A stretch of DNA of 64,000 nucleotides from Sphingomonas sp. C3-2. Lineage in GTDB: Bacteria; Pseudomonadota; Alphaproteobacteria; Sphingomonadales; Sphingomonadaceae. The stretch is taken from contig NZ_CP130322.1 in NCBI RefSeq assembly GCF_033025475.1, positions 2,919,001 to 2,983,000 of the forward strand. Reading direction: 5' to 3'. Positions 16,379-24,460 of this stretch are shown piece by piece; position 1 is the stretch's first letter; each line of letters starts with the position of its first letter. The notes below the pieces were generated by a model that was not told the DNA's origin, searched no databases, and saw only the letters and a program-made list of their open reading frames with translations. The translations under genes and the position numbers were made by a program.

Positions 16379-19300
16379 TTGAATAAAAAGGTTATTCGTG
16401 GTGGCATCCGTCACCGCGCGATTTTGAGCGCCAGTGTCATTGCGCTTGCTGCGATTCCGACGGCGGCACTCGCGGTTCCGGCCAACCCGCCGTGCGAGGA
16501 TGCCGATACCGGCTTCTGCCGGATCGTCGTGACCGACACCGTCGGCCCAATCTACACGCAGGAACCCACCCATATCGTCAACAGCGGCACGATCAACGAG
16601 ATCCGTCGCGGCACGCGCGATATTCTCTCCGTTGTGAACCAGGCGGGCGGAACGATCGGGGGGATCGACGCTGTAGTCCCCGGCTCTCCTAGCTATAATA
16701 GCAGCGAGGCCATCATCAACGCCGGCACGATCGCCGGAGATGTCGTGCTGTCTGACGGCTTCAGCATTTTCGTCAATTCGGGCGGCACGGTGACCGGGCA
16801 GGTGCGCATGGGCAATCCGACGGGCACCGGCAGCCTGCTTTATGTCAACCGAACCTGGAATTCCAACATGGCCAATGTCGACGCCGGCCTTGGCGATGAC
16901 ATCTATGTGCTATCCTTCGCGGAGCGCGGGCAGTCTGTTATTGGCGCAACGCCACCGACGAGCTTCGAGATCTGGGGTGTCGAGGCGCTTGGCGCCAACA
17001 CCGCCGTCACGCTGATTTCGCCTGATCCCGAACAGCCTGGGTCGGGCATTGTGCTGATGGGCGATGGCCATATCGTCAACCAAGGGAATATCGGCCTGAT
17101 CCCCGGCACGCTAATCGGCAATCAGAGTGAGTACGCGATCTTCTATCTCGGCTCTCTGGGCACGGTGAGCGACATGGCCAATAATGGTCCATTTAGTAGC
17201 AGCCAGGCCGGGCTCGCCAGCTTCACCAACCAGGGCACGATCGGCGGGAACATCCAGCTTGCAGCCGCATCATTTGCCAATGATGGCGTGATCAACGGCG
17301 ATAGCTATGTTGGCGCCGGATCATTCACCAACAGTGGCACGATCAATGGGAATAGCCAGGTTTCTGGCAGGTCGTTCACCAACACCGGCACGATCAACGG
17401 GAATAGCTATGCTGCGGGCGAAACGTTTGCCAACAGCGGCACGATCAACGGCGACACTCAGGTTCTCGCCACATCGTTCACCAACGATGAGACGATGAAT
17501 GGGGCAAGCTTTCTTGCAACCGCATCGTTCACCAACAATGGCACGATCCGTTCGACGAATGCGAATGCCGACCCGATGGTTACGGTCCTGGCGACCGGCA
17601 ACCCCGACTTCTCGTTCGTGAACACGGGCGATATCACCGTCGATATCGATACCTCGGGCGCAGGCGCGTCGAACTGGATGCGCTTTCCCCTCGCGGTCCG
17701 GATCTATGATCAGGCGATGGAGCCCGGCGGCCGGAATTTCCGTGTCCAGAACGACGGCAGCATCACCGGCGGTATCCAGATCAATGCGCTGTCCGAAACC
17801 TTCACCTTCACCAATGACGGTGTGATTTCCAGCCCCGGCAGCGCCCATGTCGGCGCTTCTCAGGCAGTCAATGCCAATATCGGCTATAATGGCAACGGCC
17901 GGGCCGCGAACGCCGCAACCGCGACGATCACCAACCGCGGCGACATTCTGGGCGGCGCGAGCTTTGATATCAGCGCCGAGGAGACGCATTTCGTCAACAC
18001 CGGCCGGATCGAGGCGGCGTACGACAGCGACCGGGCGATAAACCTGAGCATCTATAACACGCAGGGTAGTGGCAGCCTTGCCAGCCTGAACTTCGCGAAT
18101 GAGGGCGATATCGTCGGTTCGGCTTCGATCTTCAGCGAGACGCGGGTTTCCAACATCGTCAACAGCGGCAGCGTCAGTGTCGAGGCGACGCCCTGGGGCA
18201 GCTATAACAGCTCGGCCTTCCAGATCGCAAACTATGCCGCCGATGACTCGGTGATCAACTTCACCAATTCGGGCACCATCACGAACGGCCAGGCCGGCGG
18301 CAACGCGGTCTTGATCAATGCCGGTGGCGGTATCATTTACGGCCGCGCCGCTGCGCAGCCCGTCGCCAACAAGGACGTCGTGATAGCCAATAGCGGCACG
18401 ATCGCGGCCACCGGCGGGCTCAACGACACGGGTTGCGGCGTGGCCAACCCGACTGCGCTGGCGGTGCTGCTCGACGGCGGAGATGCAGACAGCATCACGA
18501 TCACCAACGCCGCGGGCGGCATCATCACCGCGCAGGCGGCGGCGTCGGAGCTGAATCCCGATGCGACGGGCCATGGCGTCGGCATCGTCGCCCGCGCCGA
18601 TCGCGTTACGATCGTCAATGCCGGCCTTATCGCGGGCGCCAACCAGCTCAGCAATGACAGCGCGGGTTACGGATTTGTCCAAAATCTGGTGGGCGACGAA
18701 ACCCTGTTCGGTGGCGCGATCGACACCTTCGGCTCGACCGATCTCGTCCGCAACGAGGAAACCGGGCAGATCATCGGCGGCATTTCGCTGCGCGAGGGGG
18801 ATGACCGTCTCGAAAATTATGGCTCGATCATCGGCGATGTCGCGATGGGTGATGGCGACGACATCTTCATCCAGGGCGTGCGCGCAAGCGTGGACGGCCT
18901 GATCGACGGCGGAGCGGGCAATGATTCCTTCCTGTTCGACCTGACGGGCGGCGGCACGCTCAACAACGCGCTGCTCGACCGCGTCGTCAATTTCGAGACT
19001 ATCGACCTCACCGGCATTGGCGCGATCGATGTCAGCGGGCTGCTCGCGGTCAACACCGTCCAGCTTAACGGCGGCACGATGACGGTGGCGCAGGGTTCGA
19101 CGCTGCAGACCCAGGGTGCAACCACCATCACCGGCGCCGACGGCCAGAACAATCATATCGTCAACAATGGCACGATCCTCGGCGCGATCGCGATGGGCAA
19201 TGGCGACAGTTCCGTCACCAACCATGGCGCGATTCTCGGCAATATCGTGTTCGGCAATGGCAATAACCGCTTCAATCTGTACGGCGGATCCTCCGTCCTT

Positions 19301-20977
19301 GGCACGGTCACTGCGGGCACCGGGCAGAATACGATCGGGCTCTATCTCGGCGGGACCGCCGATGCGCCGCAGCTGCTCGATTTCGGTGGTTTCTCGGGCT
19401 TCAATACGCTGCTCGTTGAATCGGGCGTTGGCCGTATCAACGGCGCGACGGCGTTCGATTTCTTGACGATCAACGGCGGCCGCCTGATCGGCGGCGCGGG
19501 CAGCACGCTCACGGCCGCGCTGTTCAACGTCGGCGCCAACGGCACCTTCGGCAGCGCAGGCACCGTCAACGGGAATGTCAATGTCGCCGGAACGCTGTCG
19601 CCGGGTGCCTCGCCGGGCACGATGACCATCAACGGCAATCTGTCGCTGGCCTCGGGCTCGAACACGCTGTTTGAAATGACGCCGACGATCAGCGACGCGA
19701 TTGTCATCAACGGTGCGCTCACGATCGCCGATGGGTCGACGCTGACGCTCACCGGCGAACGTCCGCTGACCCCGGGGCTCGCCTATAACCTCATCACCGC
19801 AACGGACGGCATCACCGGCACGTTCGGCACGATCGACAAGGCGGCATCGGTTCTCGGCTATATCCGCCAGTCGGCGAACAGCATCCAGCTGCTTGGCCAG
19901 TTCGCGCTGCACGACGGCGCCAAGCCGCAGGTGACCGCGGTTGTCAGTTATATGAACAGCCTGCTCATCGACGGTACGGCATCGGCCGGAATCCTCGATG
20001 CGGTGCCCAGCCTGCTCACCACCGACGGCTTTGCCAATGAAGCCGCGATGGCGCGCCTCTCGTCCGAGCCCTATGCTTCGGCGACGCAGATCGGCATCGA
20101 AAACGGCCTCGCGCTCGCCGGCGCCGCGCGCACGATGCAGATGGGGCATGGCGATCAGGCAGGCCTGTTCACCTTCGGCCAGATGTTCGGCAACTGGCGT
20201 CGCCTTCCCGGCAATGACGACAGCGGCGTTTCGCGCGCCAATGTCTCGACGCAGGGCGTGCTCGGCGGCATCGGCTTCGGCTCGCAAAAGGCATCGATCG
20301 GCGCGTTCGTCGGCTATGTCGATGCCCAGCAGAACGTCAACGCGCTGGGCGCCAAGACCGATGCGGATGGCGTGATTGCGGGTGTGATCGGCAAGGCCGA
20401 AATGGGCGGCTTCGACGCCAGCGCACTCATCGCATGGGATGGCAGCAAGGCCGATACCCAGCGCGAACTCAACGCCAGCACCACCGCGGCCAGCCACTAC
20501 ACGCTGCGCGGCTGGACCTTCGACGCGGCGGTTGGCTACACCGCGCCGATCGGTGGCGGCTGGATGGTGCGCCCCGAACTCGGCATCACCCACATCGCAA
20601 CCAAGCGTGGCGATGCCACGGAAAGCGGCGCCGCGCATTTCGACCTGATCGTCGACGGCAAGAAGACCGATGCGACCTTCCTGAGCGGCGCCATCGCCGT
20701 GCAGGGCAACGCAGAGGCCAAGCTCCAGCCTTGGGCATCGCTCGGTATGCGTCACCAGACCGCGGGCAACCTGACCAGCGTCAGCGCGCGCTTCGTCGAC
20801 ACCCCGACCAGCTACACGCTGCCGGGCGTCGCCCGCGATCGCACGCTCGCAACGGTCGAGGCGGGCCTCAATGCCAGGGTCTCCGACGGCGCGGTGCTCT
20901 TCGTCAACGTGAACGGCGAATTCGGCGCCGACACCAACGCGAAGGGCGGCCGCATCGGCGCACGCGTCAGCTTCTGA
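16379..20977 (+). CDS. Autotransporter outer-membrane beta-barrel protein (type V secretion)
   Basis: A 1532-aa secreted protein. The TTG start at 16379 is preceded by GGGGAG with 6-nt spacing. A signal peptide (positive MNKKVIRGGIRHR, hydrophobic core, cleavage near ALA-VPANPP) is clear. The passenger is a long beta-helix rich in N-x-GTI motifs with a block of 17-residue repeats (17216-17554). It ends in an autotransporter-associated segment containing GTLSPGASPGTMTINGNL. The last 270 or so residues form the beta-barrel translocator, with the final residues GARVSF ending in an aromatic residue, as required for BAM insertion. The function of the passenger (adhesion, biofilm, enzyme) is not shown. 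Confidence 0.93.
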   Translation: MNKKVIRGGIRHRAILSASVIALAAIPTAALAVPANPPCEDADTGFCRIVVTDTVGPIYTQEPTHIVNSGTINEIRRGTRDILSVVNQAGGTIGGIDAVVPGSPSYNSSEAIINAGTIAGDVVLSDGFSIFVNSGGTVTGQVRMGNPTGTGSLLYVNRTWNSNMANVDAGLGDDIYVLSFAERGQSVIGATPPTSFEIWGVEALGANTAVTLISPDPEQPGSGIVLMGDGHIVNQGNIGLIPGTLIGNQSEYAIFYLGSLGTVSDMANNGPFSSSQAGLASFTNQGTIGGNIQLAAASFANDGVINGDSYVGAGSFTNSGTINGNSQVSGRSFTNTGTINGNSYAAGETFANSGTINGDTQVLATSFTNDETMNGASFLATASFTNNGTIRSTNANADPMVTVLATGNPDFSFVNTGDITVDIDTSGAGASNWMRFPLAVRIYDQAMEPGGRNFRVQNDGSITGGIQINALSETFTFTNDGVISSPGSAHVGASQAVNANIGYNGNGRAANAATATITNRGDILGGASFDISAEETHFVNTGRIEAAYDSDRAINLSIYNTQGSGSLASLNFANEGDIVGSASIFSETRVSNIVNSGSVSVEATPWGSYNSSAFQIANYAADDSVINFTNSGTITNGQAGGNAVLINAGGGIIYGRAAAQPVANKDVVIANSGTIAATGGLNDTGCGVANPTALAVLLDGGDADSITITNAAGGIITAQAAASELNPDATGHGVGIVARADRVTIVNAGLIAGANQLSNDSAGYGFVQNLVGDETLFGGAIDTFGSTDLVRNEETGQIIGGISLREGDDRLENYGSIIGDVAMGDGDDIFIQGVRASVDGLIDGGAGNDSFLFDLTGGGTLNNALLDRVVNFETIDLTGIGAIDVSGLLAVNTVQLNGGTMTVAQGSTLQTQGATTITGADGQNNHIVNNGTILGAIAMGNGDSSVTNHGAILGNIVFGNGNNRFNLYGGSSVLGTVTAGTGQNTIGLYLGGTADAPQLLDFGGFSGFNTLLVESGVGRINGATAFDFLTINGGRLIGGAGSTLTAALFNVGANGTFGSAGTVNGNVNVAGTLSPGASPGTMTINGNLSLASGSNTLFEMTPTISDAIVINGALTIADGSTLTLTGERPLTPGLAYNLITATDGITGTFGTIDKAASVLGYIRQSANSIQLLGQFALHDGAKPQVTAVVSYMNSLLIDGTASAGILDAVPSLLTTDGFANEAAMARLSSEPYASATQIGIENGLALAGAARTMQMGHGDQAGLFTFGQMFGNWRRLPGNDDSGVSRANVSTQGVLGGIGFGSQKASIGAFVGYVDAQQNVNALGAKTDADGVIAGVIGKAEMGGFDASALIAWDGSKADTQRELNASTTAASHYTLRGWTFDAAVGYTAPIGGGWMVRPELGITHIATKRGDATESGAAHFDLIVDGKKTDATFLSGAIAVQGNAEAKLQPWASLGMRHQTAGNLTSVSARFVDTPTSYTLPGVARDRTLATVEAGLNARVSDGAVLFVNVNGEFGADTNAKGGRIGARVSF
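17216..17554 (+). repeat. 51-bp / 17-aa tandem repeats in the autotransporter passenger
   Basis: Six full units and one partial unit of exactly 51 bp begin at 17216, 17267, 17318, 17369, 17420, 17471 and 17522. The protein consensus is xSFTNxGTINGxSxxxx. Units differ by many substitutions but keep phase, as expected for one coil each of a parallel beta-helix. Confidence 0.9.
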
Positions 20978-20998
20978 TCCGCTGACAGGCGAAGCGAA

Positions 20999-21030
20999 GG
21001 GGCGGGTTCCGAAAGGAGCCGGCCCCTTTT
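20999..21030 (+). terminator. Rho-independent terminator of the autotransporter gene
   Basis: A 12-bp stem (20999-21010 with 21015-21026, one mismatch and one G-T pair) with a GAAA tetraloop is followed by TTTT. It lies 22 nt after the stop codon. Confidence 0.85.
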
Positions 21031-21159
21031 GCTTTGGCGATACTAGGCTGAAAAGCAGGGGCTTGCTGACAGCCTCCATAAAGTGGGCGTGACTCGGGCA
21101 TAACTCGGACATGACCCGATTTAGGTCAGAAGCTCAGTCTTAATTTTTTTGACGGAATA

Positions 21160-21204
21160 TGGTGCACCCAAGAGGATTCGAACCTCTGGCCTCTGCCTTC
21201 GGAG
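21160..21204 (-). other. Attachment site: 3' fragment of a tRNA-Arg(CCG) gene
   Basis: Read on the minus strand this contains an anticodon loop CTCCGAA (anticodon CCG, complement of 21200-21202), the 3' anticodon stem, a 5-nt variable loop and a complete T-arm (AGAGG-TTCGAAT-CCTCT). The acceptor 3' strand with encoded CCA follows. The bases that should form the 5' anticodon stem (TAATT) do not pair with GGCAG, and no D-arm follows, so the tRNA is truncated exactly at the anticodon loop. This is the signature of integration into the 3' half of a tRNA gene. Confidence 0.88.
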
Positions 21205-21207
21205 AAT

Positions 21208-21241
21208 TAGAACATAGGCCACGCCACGGTTTGATGTTCTA
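21208..21241. promoter_or_regulatory. Inverted repeat beside the attachment site
   Basis: TAGAACAT (21208-21215) and ATGTTCTA (21234-21241) form a perfect 8-bp inverted repeat with an 18-nt spacer, starting 4 nt from the tRNA fragment. The position fits integrase core- or arm-type binding sites. A further AATGCT/AGCATT repeat (21266-21271, 21283-21288) lies in the AT-rich stretch next to it. Confidence 0.55.
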
Positions 21242-21345
21242 TGCCAAACTACGAAAATCTACGCTAATGCTCTATATTAATTAGCATTTTTCTAAAATAG
21301 AATACGCCGCTGGTACGCTGTTGTTTCCGGGACTTTGCTCCCACC

Positions 21346-21372
21346 TGCTTCCGTGGTGCTTCCGTGGAAGCA
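21346..21372. promoter_or_regulatory. Tandem repeat and palindrome just upstream of the integrase gene
   Basis: TGCTTCCGTGG occurs twice in tandem (21346-21356, 21357-21367). The second copy continues into a perfect 7-bp palindrome, TGCTTCC-GT-GGAAGCA (21357-21372). It lies 26 nt before the integrase ATG, where a repressor or excisionase would control int expression. Confidence 0.5.
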
Positions 21373-21397
21373 GCTCAGACGCTGGAGGTATTTCGCC

Positions 21398-22765
21398 ATG
21401 GCCAAGATCAACAAGCGCAATGTGGATGCTGCTGAGGTTCGTGAAAAGGACTATTTCGTTTGGGACGACGAGCTTCCCGGTTTCGGCCTGAGGGTCTTCG
21501 CTTCAGGGAAACGCAGCTATCTCGTTCAGTACCGCGCGCTTGGACGGACCCGGCGATTCACGATCGGCTTGCACGGTGTCTGGACGCCGGAGATGGCGCG
21601 AAAGGAAGCAAAGGTGCTTCTCGGCCGGATCGCGCAAGGCGAGAATCCCGCAGAGGAGAGACAGCTCGACCACAAGTCGATCACGGTCAAGGAGCTGTGC
21701 GATCTTTACCTCAAGGATTTGGAGGAAGGGCTGATCCTGGGCAAAGGTGGCCGACCCAAACGGTCCGGAACAATCGTATCTGACAAGGGGCGTATTCATC
21801 GTCATATCGTGCCGCTGATCGGCACACGCCGGGTGAAAGATTTGACAAAGGCCGATGTCACGAAAGTTCTTAAAGATGTGATGGCGGGAAAGACCCGTCG
21901 AAACGTCAAGACAAAGACACTCCGTGGTCGCTCCATCGTCAAGGGCGGCGCCGGGACGGCGAACCGCACTGTGGGTTTGCTCGGAGGAATTCTGACCTAT
22001 GCCAAAGATGCGGGCATCATTGAGGTCAATCCTGCTGCCGGCGTCAAGAAGCCAAAGGACCAAGTCCGTACTCGACGCCTGACTGAATCGGAATATCGAC
22101 GGTTTGGCGAGATTTTAAACGATGCGGGTCGGAACCCCAACTTTTCGATGACTGTAGAGATCGCGCGGCTTATTGCGCTGACGGGCGCGCGCCGCAGCGA
22201 AATCATTGGGCTGGAGTGGAGCGAATTCGACGCCGACGAAAGCTGCCTGCGATTGAACGATAGTAAGGAAGGCGCGTCCGTCAGGCCAATCGGCCTACGT
22301 GTGATCGACCGGCTCGAAAGCCTCCGTCCGATCGAGGAGCAGACATTTATTTTCCGGGGAATCCGGAGACGCGACCAAGCCTTTGGTGGGTTTCCCCGTC
22401 AGTGGCGGGCGATCTTCAAAGGCACGGAGTTGGAGTGGATGACGCCTCACGTGCTGCGTCACAGCTTCGCGAGCCTTGGCAATGACCTGGGATTCACTGA
22501 GGCGACCATATCCGCGATCGTGGGTCACTCTCGCAATAGTGTGACAAGCAAGTATATTCATACGCTCGATACGGCGCTGATCATGGCCGCAGATACCATC
22601 TCAGGTTATATTGCGGGCCTGTTGGACGGAATGTTGCTCAGCCACACATCATACGCCCTTGATCGCATGTCGCGCCAAGCAGCCTTGTCTCGATTCCTCG
22701 GTCTTTCAGATGGTGACAGCCAGCCTGGAATCGATGATTCGACGTGCCTACCGATGGCCGCGTAA
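21398..22765 (+). CDS. int: Tyrosine-type site-specific integrase
   Basis: A 455-aa phage/ICE integrase. The N-terminal arm-binding domain (DUF4102 type: FVWDDELPGFGLRV, RFTIGLHGVWTPEMAR) is followed by a core-binding SAM-like domain. The C-terminal catalytic domain shows the active-site Arg in LTGARRSEIIGLEW, HxxR in PHVLRHSFAS, the second His in IVGHSRNS and the nucleophilic Tyr in SKYIHTLD. ATG 21398 is chosen because TGGAGG lies 9 nt upstream and MAKINKRNVDAAEV is the usual start. It would excise and integrate the element at the adjacent tRNA-Arg site. Confidence 0.95.
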   Translation: MAKINKRNVDAAEVREKDYFVWDDELPGFGLRVFASGKRSYLVQYRALGRTRRFTIGLHGVWTPEMARKEAKVLLGRIAQGENPAEERQLDHKSITVKELCDLYLKDLEEGLILGKGGRPKRSGTIVSDKGRIHRHIVPLIGTRRVKDLTKADVTKVLKDVMAGKTRRNVKTKTLRGRSIVKGGAGTANRTVGLLGGILTYAKDAGIIEVNPAAGVKKPKDQVRTRRLTESEYRRFGEILNDAGRNPNFSMTVEIARLIALTGARRSEIIGLEWSEFDADESCLRLNDSKEGASVRPIGLRVIDRLESLRPIEEQTFIFRGIRRRDQAFGGFPRQWRAIFKGTELEWMTPHVLRHSFASLGNDLGFTEATISAIVGHSRNSVTSKYIHTLDTALIMAADTISGYIAGLLDGMLLSHTSYALDRMSRQAALSRFLGLSDGDSQPGIDDSTCLPMAA

Positions 22766-22986
22766 AGTTGCCAGTGCCGACTCCAAAGCAGTTGTATTGC
22801 GATCGCTCTTCGCCCTTAAGCGGGCCGAAGGCGCGCTGGCCTGTGCTCGTATCCGGCAAAGAATGGCTCAGCGACCGCGCAACAACCGAATGAGCTGGCG
22901 ACGTCGGCGGTCGATGAGAAGCCCGTACCGTCAGATTCCTCATCAGCAGAGTGTCGCCGATCTGGAGGTTTTCGCGAGCGTATCAA

Positions 22987-23781
22987 TTATCCAGTCATGT
23001 ACCAGGAAAGTTCGGAGCATTGAGTGAACTGTCTGGTGGCATTGCCGAACAGCCGGTCGCGCAAGGTTCGTTCGCTGCGAGCCCCGGAAATGACGATGTC
23101 AGCCCCGGACGCTAGGGCATGGTCGATGATCACCTCGCCAGGGCGACCTTTGGGATCGGGCAAGTGGATCGCCCTGGCCGGCAGGCCCGATCGCCCGAGA
23201 AAGTCGACAACCTCGTCCAGCCTCCGCATCGTGACCTCGTCGCCGACGCCCACGACCTGAATTTCGTTCGCCAACGCCAGCAGTGCGCGCGACGCATGCA
23301 AGGCGTGTCGCGCTGCCGCGCCATCCTTCCAGGCGACGACGGCGACTCCGATCGGGGCAGCCTTAATGCCGCCTTTTAGCCTGAGAACAGGTGTTCCAGA
23401 GCGAACCGCAAGGTCGATCGGGTCCGGCGTGACGCATTGACGGCTCGATCCTGCGATCGAGATAAGCATATCCGCAGTATGGAGATGATCAAGAATGGCG
23501 TCGTCCGGTTGCGCGATGCCGGTACACCAGCTTGTATCGGGAGACTCCAGGATCTTCGTTCCGGCATCCCGCACGGATGCGATTTCCAATTCCATGCGTC
23601 GCTCGAGCCCGGCAGTTCCGAGCGGATTGAGAAGCGCCTCCTCGAGATCAGATTTGGGCCAGGCGTAGGACACGCATGACAAACGCGCCTGGAGCCGCTC
23701 GTTGAATCGGTCGACCCAGGAGAAGAGTTGCTCGATCCCCTCTTTTGGGCTCGCATCAATGACGATATCCCTGATCGGCAT
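22987..23781 (-). CDS. Universal stress protein (UspA-like, tandem domain)
   Basis: A 264-aa cytoplasmic protein with two Usp-like halves. The first begins PIRDIVIDASPKEG and is degenerate. The second starts around APIGVAVVAWKDG and ends with ADIVISGARSERTLRDRLFGN, a recognisable but imperfect version of the nucleotide-binding G-x2-G-x9-G segment. Usp proteins support survival under stress, including metal and oxidative stress. It opens the cargo region and reads toward the integrase. Between them (22766-22986) I see no gene or repeat. Confidence 0.78.
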   Translation of the reverse strand: MPIRDIVIDASPKEGIEQLFSWVDRFNERLQARLSCVSYAWPKSDLEEALLNPLGTAGLERRMELEIASVRDAGTKILESPDTSWCTGIAQPDDAILDHLHTADMLISIAGSSRQCVTPDPIDLAVRSGTPVLRLKGGIKAAPIGVAVVAWKDGAAARHALHASRALLALANEIQVVGVGDEVTMRRLDEVVDFLGRSGLPARAIHLPDPKGRPGEVIIDHALASGADIVISGARSERTLRDRLFGNATRQFTQCSELSWYMTG

Positions 23782-23919
23782 TCATCCTCCTCACCGTGAC
23801 GGGTTTCGCACACCTTAGCGAAGCCACCGGACTGAAGCGATCAAAACACGGTAGAGCCGTTCATTGTCGATCGCCAAATCCCGATCCGGCTTTTCCATTG
23901 TTGAGATGGGCCGCCACAT

Positions 23920-24354
23920 GTGGCTAACAGGCAGTCCGTGACGCACCGAGTCCTCTCGACGTCGTGGCACGCAGGGACATTGCGGCTTTTCGCACTTCTG
24001 CTGCTGGCGACCAGCTTACTGATGCCGCGTGGCTTTATGCCTGCGCGCGATGCGCACGGCGTTATCCGCGTCATGTTGTGCACCGGCACCGGCCCGGCTT
24101 CGATGGCCATGGTGATCCCCTTCGACAAGGACCATCAGGATCATGATGGTCATAAAGACGGGCAACCGGATAAGACCTGCGCGTTCGCAAGCAATGCCGC
24201 GCCTCTGGCTGCAGCGGACAATGTCCGGCTACCGGCGCCTATCGCGGGGTTCGATCTGGACCGAAATGGCGCTCCGCTTGTCGGCCTTGCGCCCGGCCGC
24301 GGCATGGCTGCCCCGCCACCGCCATCGCAGGCCCCTCCCGTCGCTTTGAGTTGA
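23920..24354 (+). CDS. DUF2946-like secreted protein, probably copper-related
   Basis: A 144-aa protein starting at GTG 23920 (alternative GTG at 23938). An N-terminal hydrophobic segment (RLFALLLLATSLLMP) acts as signal or anchor. The mature part has VMLCTGTG, a His/Asp stretch (DKDHQDHDGHKDGQ) and a Pro-rich tail. This composition matches DUF2946 proteins, which often precede TonB-dependent copper receptors; such a receptor starts 106 nt downstream here. A periplasmic metal-binding role is plausible but unproven. Confidence 0.7.
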   Translation: MANRQSVTHRVLSTSWHAGTLRLFALLLLATSLLMPRGFMPARDAHGVIRVMLCTGTGPASMAMVIPFDKDHQDHDGHKDGQPDKTCAFASNAAPLAAADNVRLPAPIAGFDLDRNGAPLVGLAPGRGMAAPPPPSQAPPVALS

Positions 24355-24460
24355 TAGCAAGCTTCCCGGCCCGCAGGCCGGTAAGCGCCTTTCACTTGTC
24401 CTGTCTCCTCCACGGGAGGCGGGATCGGCCCGATGGCCTTGCTCAATTGCGAGATTTATA

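Noticed and set aside
17216-17554. Regularly spaced repeats as a CRISPR array
   Set aside because: The repeats are adjacent coding units of 51 bp with variable sequence, in frame within the autotransporter, and have no spacers.
17321-21112. A 1263-codon antisense open frame under the autotransporter
   Set aside because: Composition mirrors the repetitive plus-strand gene; there is no signal peptide or domain, while the plus strand has signal peptide, repeats and barrel.
21160-21250. A complete tRNA-Arg gene
   Set aside because: The 5' anticodon stem does not pair and no D-arm or 5' acceptor strand follows; only the 3' part is present.
22766-22986. A small gene between the integrase and the universal stress protein
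   Set aside because: Short frames exist on both strands, but none has a ribosome binding site, domain or sensible composition.
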